Assembly: GCA_963701065.1 (NCBI GenBank)
Contig: OY969558.1
Coordinates: 868,001-932,000, forward strand
Length of the DNA stretch: 64,000 nt
Direction of reading: 5' to 3'
Source: Aquirickettsiella gammari
Lineage (GTDB): Bacteria > Pseudomonadota > Gammaproteobacteria > Diplorickettsiales > Diplorickettsiaceae
The position numbers were made by a program, and so were the translations under genes. Below the pieces are notes generated by a model. That model was given only the letters and a program-made list of their open reading frames with translations, had not been told where the DNA came from and did not search any database. Shown here one piece after another: positions 52,053 through 60,874 of this stretch. Positions within the stretch are counted from its first letter, which is position 1. Every line of letters begins with the position of its first letter.

Positions 52053-53246
52053 ATGTTTAAGCGATATTCACTATTCCCGACCTTAATATTCTTAATGGCC
52101 GGACTCATAAGTTCAGTGAGCGCAGCGGATCCTGTTATCCCTATTACAGCACCTGCTGCGGCACAACCCATATTGACTCCAGTTCCGCCTAGCATAAATG
52201 CGAAGGCTTATTTATTGATGGATGCCTATAGCGGTAAAATTTTAGCAAATGAGAATATCGATGAGCGTGTAGCGCCAGCTAGTCTAACAAAAATGATGAC
52301 CTCTTATGTTGTTTCGATGGCTTTACAACAAGGTCGATTTCATCCTAATGATCTTGTCAGTATTAGTGAAGCGGCTTGGAAAACAGGTGGTTCCAAGATG
52401 TTTGTGAAGGTCGGTGATAAGGTTAGTGTGCAAGATTTAATGCAAGGGATCATAGTGGATTCAGGTAATGATGCTTGCGTTGCGATGGCAGAGTACATTG
52501 CAGGGAGTCAAGAGTCATTTGTTAATTTAATGAATCAGGAAGCGGCAAGACTCGGGATGAAAAATACGCATTTTGTTGATGTAGATGGTCTGCCAGACCC
52601 TAATCATTATACAACAGCGCGGGATATGTCGATTTTAGCGCGAGCGTTAATTCTGGATTTTCCTGAAGATTATAAATGGTATTCACAAAAATGGTTTTCC
52701 TATAATGGGATTAAGCAACCTAATCGAAATCGCTTATTATGGCGTGATACGGATATAGATGGCATTAAAACGGGTCATACTAATGAAGCAGGATTTTGTT
52801 TAGCGGCATCGGGTCAAAAAAATGGCTTACGTCTGATTACGATTGTAATGGGAGCGCCTTCAGATCAGATGCGTGCGCAAGATAGTCAAAAATTACTGAC
52901 TTACGGATTTCGTTTTTTTGAATCACGTAAATTGTATAGTGCGCATACCGGCTTAACGACGACTCGCATTTGGTTTGGTCAACGCCCTCAAGTCAAAGTC
53001 GGTTTAGCTCAGGATCTCTATGTCACACTGCCTTTCGGGCAAAATAAACTACCTACTACCACAATGGCTTTTATGCCTAATTTAAAAGCACCTATCAAAG
53101 ATGGCGATGTCGTTGGACAAATTAATGTGGTGTTAAATGATAAACCCATTAGCTCAGCGCCACTGGTTGCATTAGAAAGCCTAGCTAAAGGCGGTTTATG
53201 GCGTAATTTAGTGGATCGTACCAACTTATTATTCAATAAAGGCTGA
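52053..53246 (+). CDS. dacA: D-alanyl-D-alanine carboxypeptidase (PBP5/6 family)
   Basis: Trims the terminal D-Ala of peptidoglycan pentapeptides in the periplasm. 397 residues (E. coli PBP5 403). Signal peptide ends at SVSA. The serine-enzyme motifs are complete: SLTK (about residue 77, in APASLTKMMTSYV), SGN in DSGNDACVAMAE, and KTG in IKTGHTNEAGFC. A PBP5 C-terminal beta domain and an amphipathic membrane anchor (LWRNLVDRTNLLF) end the protein. Confidence 0.97.
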   Translation: MFKRYSLFPTLIFLMAGLISSVSAADPVIPITAPAAAQPILTPVPPSINAKAYLLMDAYSGKILANENIDERVAPASLTKMMTSYVVSMALQQGRFHPNDLVSISEAAWKTGGSKMFVKVGDKVSVQDLMQGIIVDSGNDACVAMAEYIAGSQESFVNLMNQEAARLGMKNTHFVDVDGLPDPNHYTTARDMSILARALILDFPEDYKWYSQKWFSYNGIKQPNRNRLLWRDTDIDGIKTGHTNEAGFCLAASGQKNGLRLITIVMGAPSDQMRAQDSQKLLTYGFRFFESRKLYSAHTGLTTTRIWFGQRPQVKVGLAQDLYVTLPFGQNKLPTTTMAFMPNLKAPIKDGDVVGQINVVLNDKPISSAPLVALESLAKGGLWRNLVDRTNLLFNKG

Positions 53247-53423
53247 GGTTTTGAATAGAGAAAAGGTGATTAATTTAGAAGTCGATGGCTTTAGCTATCG
53301 CGCGTTTAGGTTTGTTTTGGCATCAAAAAATTTATTTCAACATTTTCTGTTATTTGTACAGCGAAAATCTTTCTTATTTTCTTGTGTGCACTGACAACTA
53401 ATAGGGATGCGCGAAGTATATTT

Positions 53424-54320
53424 ATGAGCAATCTGTTTAAAGGCTTAAGAGTGGTTATCACCGCTGTAATATATCTAATTATTCTTACCGGATGGTTTAT
53501 ATTATTAGCTAGTGTAGGTTTATTACGTTTTATTATTCCTTTAAAAGCTTGGCGTCGGGTGGGCAAAAGATTGATGGAAAGGTTGCATGCCTGTTGGTTG
53601 CACAGTAATCATCTTATTCTAAAATACACGATTCCCACGGTATGGGACGTGAAAGGACTTGAACAACTGTGTTATCGTGAGTGGTATTTACTTATTTCTA
53701 ATCACCAATCATGGGCTGACATACTGGTTTTACAGTATATTTTTAGCGGTAAGATCCCACCTTTAAAATTTTTTCTTAAAAAAGAGTTGCTTTGGACCAT
53801 GCCTATCGCAAGTTGGGCATGCTGGTTATTGGATTTTCCGTTTATGCATCGATACAGTAAAGAAGTACTGGCAAAGCATCCTGAACTTAAAAACAAGGAT
53901 GTTGATGCGACTAAAAAGGCTAGCTTAAAGTTTAAGGCAATACCTACTACGGTTGCCAATTTTGTTGAAGGGACGCGGTTTTCGCAAGAAAAACATGGTC
54001 GGCAAGCGTCGCCTTATCAATATTTGCTTCGCCCCAAAGCGGCAGGCATTGCATTTAGTCTCGCTGTTTTAGGGGATTTTTTTCATAAAATCCTAAATGT
54101 AACGATTATCTATCCTCCGCACCAAGCTAGCTTATTTGATTTTTTATCAGGAAGTATTAAAAAAATAACAGTGAATATAGAGACTATACCTATTAGCAAA
54201 GATTGGTTAGGTGATTACCAAGATGATCGTCAGTTTCGTATCAGTTTTCAAAAGAAATTGAATGAGTTGTGGCAACAAAAGGATCAGCTGATCAAAGAAA
54301 CTCAACTGAAAAATTATTAA
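53424..54320 (+). CDS. PlsC-family acyltransferase (YihG-like)
   Basis: 298 residues from the ATG at 53424; the frame opens 42 bases earlier without a membrane-protein start. The N-terminal membrane segment lies at about residues 10-35. The acyltransferase block I is SNHQSWADI (H-x4-D), and block III is FVEGTRFS. This form matches the YihG/LCLAT-like group of 1-acylglycerol-3-phosphate acyltransferases. It may remodel phospholipid acyl chains; the substrate is not defined. hemC follows after 16 bases. Confidence 0.85.
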   Translation: MSNLFKGLRVVITAVIYLIILTGWFILLASVGLLRFIIPLKAWRRVGKRLMERLHACWLHSNHLILKYTIPTVWDVKGLEQLCYREWYLLISNHQSWADILVLQYIFSGKIPPLKFFLKKELLWTMPIASWACWLLDFPFMHRYSKEVLAKHPELKNKDVDATKKASLKFKAIPTTVANFVEGTRFSQEKHGRQASPYQYLLRPKAAGIAFSLAVLGDFFHKILNVTIIYPPHQASLFDFLSGSIKKITVNIETIPISKDWLGDYQDDRQFRISFQKKLNELWQQKDQLIKETQLKNY

Positions 54321-54336
54321 TAGCTTGAGGCAAATT

Positions 54337-55278
54337 TTGAGTCAGAACAAATCTTTGCGTATTGCGACTCGGAAAAGCCCCTTGGCCTATTGGCAAGCTA
54401 ATTCGATTAAAGCACAATTAGAAAAAATTTTCCCATTTTTAACCATCACATTACTTCCTTTACTGACAGAAGGAGATAGGCGGCAAGGTAGTCTAAATAA
54501 ATTAGAAGGAAAAGGCCTTTTTGTTAAAGAATTAGAAATGGCTTTACTTGAAGGACGAGCTGATATAGCGGTTCATTCTATGAAAGATCTACCGATGGAT
54601 TTGCAACAAGGTCTGGTCTTAGGTGCAATTTGCAAGCGTGAAGATCCCAGAGATGTACTGATTGCCAAATCAAATCAAGCATTAAATCAATTGCTCCCGG
54701 GTGCTTATGTGGGTACTTCAAGTTTGCGGCGTCAATCCCAATTAATGGCTTTGCGTCCTGATCTAAGGATTGCTTTACTAAGAGGTAATGTAGGGACTCG
54801 TTTAGAGAAGTTAGCTGCTGGCGAATTTGATGCTATTATTTTAGCAGCAGCAGGCCTTATTCGATTAGAAAAAGTAGATTGTATTAGTCAGTACTTAGAA
54901 ACGAGTTATTTTTTACCCGCGCCTGGTCAAGGTGCTTTAGGGATTGAATGTCGAGCCGATGATCGTGATAGCCTAGCCTATATTTCGGAGTTAACGCATA
55001 GGCCGACTTATTATTGCGTGATAGCAGAGCGGGTTTTGAGTCGAGAGTTAGGTGGTAGTTGCCAAGTGCCGATCGCCGCTTATGCCACTTTTTTGCCCGG
55101 CAAGCAAATCAGCTTGCAAGCTTTGGTTGGAAAACCTGATGGAACGGTATTAATTAAAGTAGAAAAACAAGGCGCTATTTGCGATGCGGAAAAATTAGGG
55201 ATCTTAGCAGCGCAGAATTTAAAGGAACTAGGAGTAGATGCAATTTTACAAGATATCTTGACGAAAAAATCCAATTAA
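54337..55278 (+). CDS. hemC: Hydroxymethylbilane synthase
   Basis: Polymerises four porphobilinogens in haem synthesis. The TTG at 54337 is chosen because GAGG ends six bases before it and the product begins MSQNKSLRIATRKSPLA. 313 residues (E. coli 313). Substrate-binding motifs IATRKSPLAYWQA, HSMKDLPMD and GTSSLRRQSQL are present. The dipyrromethane-cofactor cysteine lies in LGGSCQVPIAAYA (about residue 238). hemD does not follow. Confidence 0.96.
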   Translation: MSQNKSLRIATRKSPLAYWQANSIKAQLEKIFPFLTITLLPLLTEGDRRQGSLNKLEGKGLFVKELEMALLEGRADIAVHSMKDLPMDLQQGLVLGAICKREDPRDVLIAKSNQALNQLLPGAYVGTSSLRRQSQLMALRPDLRIALLRGNVGTRLEKLAAGEFDAIILAAAGLIRLEKVDCISQYLETSYFLPAPGQGALGIECRADDRDSLAYISELTHRPTYYCVIAERVLSRELGGSCQVPIAAYATFLPGKQISLQALVGKPDGTVLIKVEKQGAICDAEKLGILAAQNLKELGVDAILQDILTKKSN

Positions 55279-55342
55279 TTAGGTGTTTCGCGAATAAATA
55301 AAACCAACTTGTAGAATAAAAAGGTTTACTGTAAGGAAGACC

Positions 55343-55990
55343 TTAGTGAATGGAAGGAAGGGTCGTTTTTTTGTGGTATTCACAGAGATCTTTAATAATA
55401 CATTCGGGACATTTAGGTTTTCGTGCTAAACAGGTATAGCGTCCATGTAATACTAACCAGTGGTGAGCATTTTTTAAATAAATTTTTGCAACGACTTTTA
55501 GTAAGGCTTTTTCAACAGCTAAAGGGGTTTTGCCAGGAGCAAGGCCTGTTCTATTACATACCCGAAAAATATGCGTATCGACAGCAATCGTAGCTTGATT
55601 GAAAGCCGTATTGAGAATGACATTTGCTGTTTTTCGTCCAACCCCGGGTAAGCTTTCCAATCTATCGCGATCATCAGGTATTTTTCCCTGATACTGATTC
55701 AACAAAATTTTACAGGTTTGTTGAATGTTTTTGGCCTTAGTATTATATAAACCGATTGTTTTTATATATTTTTTTAAATTAGCTAGACCCAAGAGCCCTA
55801 TTTTTTTAGGGGTGTTTGCGACAGTAAACAATCTTTGTGTTACTTTGTTTACCGATTTATCGGTTGCTTGAGCAGAAAGGATAACAGCAATTAATAGCTC
55901 AAAGGGTGAAGAGTAAATTAGTTCGGTTGTTGGATGTGGGTTGTTAGCATGAAAACGTTGAAAAATAGCAGTGCGCTTTTTTAGATTCAT
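55343..55990 (-). CDS. nth: Endonuclease III
   Basis: Removes oxidised pyrimidines and cleaves at abasic sites. 215 residues (E. coli 211). The helix-hairpin-helix is LESLPGVGRKTANVIL, with the catalytic lysine (about residue 121), and the catalytic aspartate is in VDTHIFRVCNRTG. The C-terminal [4Fe-4S] loop has spacing C-x6-C-x2-C-x5-C in CLARKPKCPECIIKDLC. It converges with hemC. Confidence 0.97.
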   Translation of the reverse strand: MNLKKRTAIFQRFHANNPHPTTELIYSSPFELLIAVILSAQATDKSVNKVTQRLFTVANTPKKIGLLGLANLKKYIKTIGLYNTKAKNIQQTCKILLNQYQGKIPDDRDRLESLPGVGRKTANVILNTAFNQATIAVDTHIFRVCNRTGLAPGKTPLAVEKALLKVVAKIYLKNAHHWLVLHGRYTCLARKPKCPECIIKDLCEYHKKTTLPSIH

Positions 55991-56019
55991 GGTTAAATTT
56001 ATTTATTCATTTCAGGCGA

Positions 56020-56667
56020 TTATTTTTTCTTTTTAAAGTCCATTCTGGATTGCACCATGACACCTAAAAATTTATGCGGTTTATCTAATAATAAGGTTTT
56101 AAAATCAGTATTAAGTGGTTTAAGAATAGTATGCCCGCCATCGATTAAAACCTGTTTAAAATTGGGTAAGTCATAACCTTCCACATGAACGATAGCAAAG
56201 TCAAGGCTATTAGGTTTTAGGTTAGGGTCTATAAGGAGTATGGTGCCTTCTGGGAAGCGAGGTTCCATTGTGGTATCTCTGGTAGAGACAGCATAAGCAT
56301 GTTGTCCCAACTCAATATCAGTGGAAATAGTCGGTAAAGGGGCTAATTTTTCAGTGAGGTTTGGCCAATGTAGTACTTGATTCCAAGCTAGCAATGGAAT
56401 TTGACGCCAACCTTGGGCATCCGGGTTAAAAGTGCCGGGTATGCGCTCAGGCGATAAAGGTTCATCGCCGATTAACTGACTAATAGAGATAGCAAAAAAA
56501 TTTGCAATGGGGCTTAAGGTAGCGACTTTAGGATTATCGGTTTCTCCAGAGCAAATTCGATGTACGACTGGCTGGCCTATGCCGGTTCGACGCGCTAGTT
56601 CTGATTCATTGATTCCTAACTCAGCCATTAATCCTTTAAGAATTTTACTCATGCTACTAGTTTTCAT
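56020..56667 (-). CDS. XRE/LexA-like (S24 family) transcriptional regulator
   Basis: 215 residues. An N-terminal helix-turn-helix (LGINESELARRTGIGQPVVHR, about residues 17-37) is joined to a C-terminal peptidase S24 domain like that of phage repressors. At the normal nucleophile position (SMEP) the sequence is DTTMEPRFPEGT, so serine is replaced by threonine. The lysine of the dyad may be in FKQVLIDGG. Self-cleavage may therefore be lost. The gene stands alone; no phage genes are near. The regulated genes are unknown. Confidence 0.85.
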   Translation of the reverse strand: MKTSSMSKILKGLMAELGINESELARRTGIGQPVVHRICSGETDNPKVATLSPIANFFAISISQLIGDEPLSPERIPGTFNPDAQGWRQIPLLAWNQVLHWPNLTEKLAPLPTISTDIELGQHAYAVSTRDTTMEPRFPEGTILLIDPNLKPNSLDFAIVHVEGYDLPNFKQVLIDGGHTILKPLNTDFKTLLLDKPHKFLGVMVQSRMDFKKKK

Positions 56668-56904
56668 GTCATTTTCACTTTATTAGTTAGCGGTAATTTT
56701 ACCTGTCCATGCTTATAATTTCCATCGCTGGCAAACGAGGATAAGATAGCGGTCAGCGCGGGGTGGGTATTCTAACATGACATAGCGCTGATATTAAGTA
56801 ATGATGCTATTTTTGTAGGATTTTAGGTGGGAGCCTTAATGGCATGGGATCTATGCGCTTAAGTGTCAGTATTTTACACGTTATCTTACAAATTATCTCT
56901 GTAA

Positions 56905-56970
56905 CGGGAGATACGGGAGATATTGGTGGATAAACAAGCTTTATACAGATGGGATAGGCAAAGATATCCC
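56905..56970 (+). other. Repeat and hairpin in the rpsO leader region
   Basis: The 365 bases before rpsO contain a tandem 9-base repeat CGGGAGATA (56905-56922) and a hairpin GGGATA/TATCCC with an eight-base loop (56951-56970). In E. coli S15 represses its own mRNA through leader structures; whether these elements do so here is unknown. No gene is supported in 56668-57032. Confidence 0.4.
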
Positions 56971-57032
56971 TTGTCAGTTGGGGGGATTATGCATAGAATA
57001 GCGGGTTCATTTATGAAGAGGTAAAAGGTTAT

Positions 57033-57290
57033 ATGTTGGCTAAAAGTGAGATATTGGCTAAATATCAGCGTTCTCCGGGGGATACAGGGTCGCCAGAGGC
57101 TCAGATTGCTTTATTATCTGGTGCTATCGAACAGCTAAATGGTCATTTTCAAGTGCACAAAAAAGATAATCATTCACGACAAGGCTTATTAAAGAAGGTT
57201 GCTTTGCGTCGCAGATTATTAAAATACCTTAAAACCGCGAATCTACAGCGTTATTTAACGCTGATTAAACAACTTGGTTTGCGTGGTTAG
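57033..57290 (+). CDS. rpsO: 30S ribosomal protein S15
   Basis: 85 residues (E. coli 89). It binds 16S rRNA early in assembly of the small-subunit platform. Typical blocks are SPGDTGSPEAQIALL and KDNHSRQGLLKKVALRRRLLKYL. GAAGAGGTAAAAGG precedes the ATG. It is followed by an intrinsic terminator and pnp, the usual order. Confidence 0.97.
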   Translation: MLAKSEILAKYQRSPGDTGSPEAQIALLSGAIEQLNGHFQVHKKDNHSRQGLLKKVALRRRLLKYLKTANLQRYLTLIKQLGLRG

Positions 57291-57341
57291 GCTCAGGGTT
57301 AATATTCTTCAGTTAACAGTTGAAGATATTTTATTCGTATC

Positions 57342-57375
57342 AATGGGCGGTAATTCTCGCCCATTTGTTTTTTTT
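57342..57375 (+). terminator. Intrinsic terminator between rpsO and pnp
   Basis: AATGGGCG (57342-57349) and CGCCCATT (57358-57365) form eight perfect pairs around an eight-base loop, followed by TG and a run of eight T. It probably ends most rpsO transcripts while allowing partial read-through into pnp, as in other gammaproteobacteria. Confidence 0.85.
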
Positions 57376-57389
57376 GAGGGAATGTAAGC

Positions 57390-59519
57390 GTGTTAATTAA
57401 TTCTATAAAGAAAGTCGTGCAGTTTGGTTCACAGGAAATTATTTTAGAAACAGGCGCTGTTGCCCGTCAAGCTACCGCATCCGTTTTGGTAAGTTTAGGT
57501 GGTACAACTGTTTTAGTGACCGTTGTAGGTAACAAACAAGCTATAGGTGAAGAAAGAGACTTTTTCCCATTGACAGTTCAATATCAAGAACGTACTTATG
57601 CAGCCGGTCGAATCCCAGGTGGATACTTCAAACGAGAAGGTCGCCCCACTGAAAAAGAAATATTAACCTCACGATTAATTGATCGACCGATACGGCCATT
57701 ATTTCCTCAGGAATTTCACAATGAAGTACAAATTGTGGCGACTGTTATGTCGTCAAATCCAGATATCAATGCTGATATTCCTGCATTGATTGGTGCTTCA
57801 GCGGCGTTATCGCTCTCAGGACTTCCTTTCAAAGGTCCGATAGCGGCAGTAAGAGTCGGTTATCTCGAAGGCCAATACATCTTAAATCCAAGCTTTAAGC
57901 AGCTTGAAACATCAGATTTAGATTTGGTCGTAGCGGCGACCGAACGTGCGGTATTAATGGTAGAATCCCAAGCCGCGGAACTTCCTGAAGAAGTGATGTT
58001 GAATGCCATATTATTTGGACATCAACAAATGCAAGGCATCATTCAAGCTATAAAAGAACTGGCTCAAGAAGCGGGCAAACCCGCCTGGGATGTGCAAACT
58101 ACCAGCGCTCTATTAGATTCTGATACGGAACAAAAGATAACACAAGCGGTACAAGTTCCATTAACTGAAGCCTATCAAATTTCAGAAAAGCTGGCGCGCA
58201 AGCTTAAACTGGATAAGTTACGAGAAGATGTTATTACCCAGTGGGTAGATGAAGAAAAAGGAATTACTAGCAAAGCTATTCAGCTATTGCTAGCCAACAT
58301 AGAAGAAAAAATAGTTCGTGATCGTATTTTAGCAGGAGCGGCGCGTATTGATGGACGCGATAAAAAAACAGTGCGTCCTATTACGATTAAACCGGGATTT
58401 TTACCGCGTACCCATGGCTCCGCTTTATTTACTAGAGGTGAGACACAGGCATTAGTCGTAACGACATTAGGTACCGATAGAGATGCGCAGACGGTAGAGG
58501 CCTTAGATGGAGAAGGGCGTGAAACCTTTATGTTGCACTATAATTTTCCTCCTTACAGTGTTGGTGAAACAGGTCAAATGGGAAGCCCCAAGCGACGTGA
58601 AATTGGGCATGGTAATTTAGCGAAGCGGGCTTTACGCGCGGTATTACCTAGTGAGTCCGATTTTCCTTATGTGTTACGGGTTGTTTCTGAGATTACTGAA
58701 TCAAATGGTTCTAGTTCCATGGCAACTGTTTGTGGCGCGAGCATCGCTTTAATGGACGCAGGTGTCCCTTTAAAGAAGCATGTTGCAGGTATTGCGATGG
58801 GATTAATAAAAGAAGGCGATAATTTTGCCGTATTAACCGATATTTTAGGTGATGAAGACCATTTAGGAGATATGGATTTTAAAGTGGCTGGGACAACAGA
58901 TGGCGTTACGGCCTTGCAAATGGATATTAAAATTGATGGGATTACCGAAGAAATTTTAAAAATGGCATTGAATCAGGCAAAAGAGGGTCGCCTGCATATA
59001 TTAAATATTATGCAACAAACCCTGGCTGAACCACGTATTGAGGTTTCTCCTTATGCTCCTCGCATTACTACTTTAAAAATAAATCCAGAAAAAATTCGTG
59101 ATTTAATCGGTAAAGGTGGAGCAACAATTCGTGCTATTACCGAAGAAACAGGAACCTTAATCGATATCAGTGATGATGGGGTCGTTCGTATCTCGACATC
59201 TGATTTACAAGCTTGCCAAAACGCAATAGAGCGTATTAAGAAAGTGACAGCAGAAGTAGAAGTAGGCCGTATTTATGAGGGTGCAATCGTTAAACTCACT
59301 GACTTCGGTGCTTTTGTTAATGTATTGCCCGGCCGTGATGGTTTGGTTCATATTTCACAGATTTCTAATGAGCGGGTTGAGCAAGTGAGTGATGTGTTAA
59401 GCGAAGGTCAAATTGTTAAAGTTAAGGTCTTAGAAATAGATAGACAAGGTCGAATTCGTTTAACTATGAAAGATATCGAAGAAATCGAAGTGGAAGCCGA
59501 AGTCGAAGTGCATTCGTAA
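57390..59519 (+). CDS. pnp: Polynucleotide phosphorylase
   Basis: Phosphorolytic 3'-5' exoribonuclease and degradosome component. 709 residues (E. coli 711). Two RNase PH domains surround a helical domain; the second contains HYNFPPYSVGETGQMGSPKRREIGHG. A KH domain (LKINPEKIRDLIGKGGATI, about residue 560) and an S1 domain (EGAIVKLTDFGAFVNVLPGRDG, about 625) end the protein. A GTG start, with TGAGGGA upstream. Confidence 0.97.
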   Translation: MLINSIKKVVQFGSQEIILETGAVARQATASVLVSLGGTTVLVTVVGNKQAIGEERDFFPLTVQYQERTYAAGRIPGGYFKREGRPTEKEILTSRLIDRPIRPLFPQEFHNEVQIVATVMSSNPDINADIPALIGASAALSLSGLPFKGPIAAVRVGYLEGQYILNPSFKQLETSDLDLVVAATERAVLMVESQAAELPEEVMLNAILFGHQQMQGIIQAIKELAQEAGKPAWDVQTTSALLDSDTEQKITQAVQVPLTEAYQISEKLARKLKLDKLREDVITQWVDEEKGITSKAIQLLLANIEEKIVRDRILAGAARIDGRDKKTVRPITIKPGFLPRTHGSALFTRGETQALVVTTLGTDRDAQTVEALDGEGRETFMLHYNFPPYSVGETGQMGSPKRREIGHGNLAKRALRAVLPSESDFPYVLRVVSEITESNGSSSMATVCGASIALMDAGVPLKKHVAGIAMGLIKEGDNFAVLTDILGDEDHLGDMDFKVAGTTDGVTALQMDIKIDGITEEILKMALNQAKEGRLHILNIMQQTLAEPRIEVSPYAPRITTLKINPEKIRDLIGKGGATIRAITEETGTLIDISDDGVVRISTSDLQACQNAIERIKKVTAEVEVGRIYEGAIVKLTDFGAFVNVLPGRDGLVHISQISNERVEQVSDVLSEGQIVKVKVLEIDRQGRIRLTMKDIEEIEVEAEVEVHS

Positions 59520-59577
59520 TTAAATAACAAGTTCCCTCTTGCAAGGAGACTTGAGAGCTTGGTTGGAAGCAGATATT

Positions 59578-59603
59578 ATTCGCTAAATATTTTTTTAGCG
59601 AAT
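59578..59603. other. Hairpin between pnp and tRNA-Leu
   Basis: ATTCGCTAAA and its exact complement TTTAGCGAAT are separated by six bases (10 pairs). There is no T run on the pnp strand, so it may stabilise or process the 3' end of pnp mRNA rather than terminate it. Confidence 0.55.
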
Positions 59604-59625
59604 GACTCGCTCTGTAGAATTCCTT

Positions 59626-59710
59626 GCCGAGGTGGTGAAATTGGTAGACACGCAAGTTTCAGGTACTTGTGGGGCAACCCTTGGAGGTTCGAGTCCTCTC
59701 CTCGGCACCA
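59626..59710 (+). tRNA. tRNA-Leu (CAG)
   Basis: 85 bases with a long variable arm. The acceptor stem pairs GCCGAGG with CCTCGGC, with discriminator A and encoded CCA. The anticodon arm CAAGT-TTCAGGT-ACTTG gives anticodon CAG. The T arm is GAGG-TTCGAGT-CCTC. It lies between pnp and pyrD on the same strand. Confidence 0.97.
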
Positions 59711-59794
59711 ACTAAAATTTTTAGTATGTATAAAAGACTTGGTATTTTTTTTAAAATCGGTTTAAATAGGCGAAATTATTTCTAGCATAATCGC

Positions 59795-60874
59795 ATGTTG
59801 AGCGTTTCGTCGCCTCTTTATGACATTAATAAAACCTTTGAAGAAAACTTCAGCAATTTTTCTTTTTCATCAGTAAATATCCCTATCCGGTCTTGGCCAG
59901 CGAAAACAAAATGGTCTTCTTTGTTAGGCTATCCCTTGGCCTCGCGAATTGGTGCCGCCGCGTGTCCTGTCACAACTGGAAAAGGAATTGTATTATTGGC
60001 CCAGCTAGGTTTTGACGTGTTGACCTACAAAACCATTCGGCGTCAAGCTCATGCGCCGCATCCATTACCTAATATTGTGCATATCAATAGGGATCAATTA
60101 TTAGATTATTCGGATTTAGAACAAGCCGTTTATGTCGATGATAAGCCGCAGAAAACAGTCGATAAAATTGCTATTAGTAATTCTTTTGGTAATGCTTGTT
60201 TAGAGTCTGCACGGGTTAAGGAAGATATCGCACTTACAAAAAAAAGCCTATCAGAAGGACAAGTCTTGATTGTCTCTGTTTACGGTGAAGGAGCCTCGCT
60301 TGAATCCATGTCACAAGATTTTGCTGCAGCGGCTTTAATTGCCAAGGAGTCGGGTGCAGATATTATTGAGCTCAATTTATCTTGCCCCAATTTATTAAAG
60401 TCAGGTGAGCCGCTCTATTGGAATGCTGAATGCGTATACGAAATAACTAAACAGGTTGTCAAAAGTGTAGCGGATATTCCGATATTAATTAAACTGGGTT
60501 TAATGCGCGAGCGCGATTTTTTACATAAATTATTAATGGCAGCGGCACGTGCTGGGGCGAGAGGGATCAGCGCTATAAATTCAATAAGTATGCGGGTATT
60601 AGATAGGATGGAACTTCCTGTGTTTGGACAGCGAATTTATAGTGGTGTATCAGGTTATCCTATTCGTAAATTAGCCGTCCAATGTATTGAAAAATTGGCG
60701 CACATTAATCAAAAAGAAAAATTAGATTTAGTTATTCTGGGTATGGGTGGAATTACTTTACCGGAACATTTTAACGAATTTTTTAATGTCGGGGCCGATA
60801 TTGCCCTTTCGGCAACCGGCATGATGTGGAATCCCTATCTAGCTTATCAATTTCATCAACAGATGCGATCATGA
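59795..60874 (+). CDS. pyrD: Dihydroorotate dehydrogenase, class 1-like
   Basis: Oxidises dihydroorotate to orotate in pyrimidine synthesis. 359 residues. It has a FMN-binding TIM-barrel with GFDVLTYKTIRRQ and PHPLPNI near the N-terminus. The catalytic segment is IIELNLSCPNLLKSGEP, where class 1 enzymes use the cysteine and class 2 enzymes have serine. There is no N-terminal membrane-associating helix, so it looks soluble, unlike the class 2 PyrD normal in gammaproteobacteria. The electron acceptor is not clear. It overlaps carA by four bases, which supports the pathway role. Confidence 0.85.
   Translation: MLSVSSPLYDINKTFEENFSNFSFSSVNIPIRSWPAKTKWSSLLGYPLASRIGAAACPVTTGKGIVLLAQLGFDVLTYKTIRRQAHAPHPLPNIVHINRDQLLDYSDLEQAVYVDDKPQKTVDKIAISNSFGNACLESARVKEDIALTKKSLSEGQVLIVSVYGEGASLESMSQDFAAAALIAKESGADIIELNLSCPNLLKSGEPLYWNAECVYEITKQVVKSVADIPILIKLGLMRERDFLHKLLMAAARAGARGISAINSISMRVLDRMELPVFGQRIYSGVSGYPIRKLAVQCIEKLAHINQKEKLDLVILGMGGITLPEHFNEFFNVGADIALSATGMMWNPYLAYQFHQQMRS

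Noticed and set aside
59559..59765. Plus-strand frame of 68 codons after pnp
   Set aside because: It runs through the whole tRNA-Leu gene, so it is not a protein gene.
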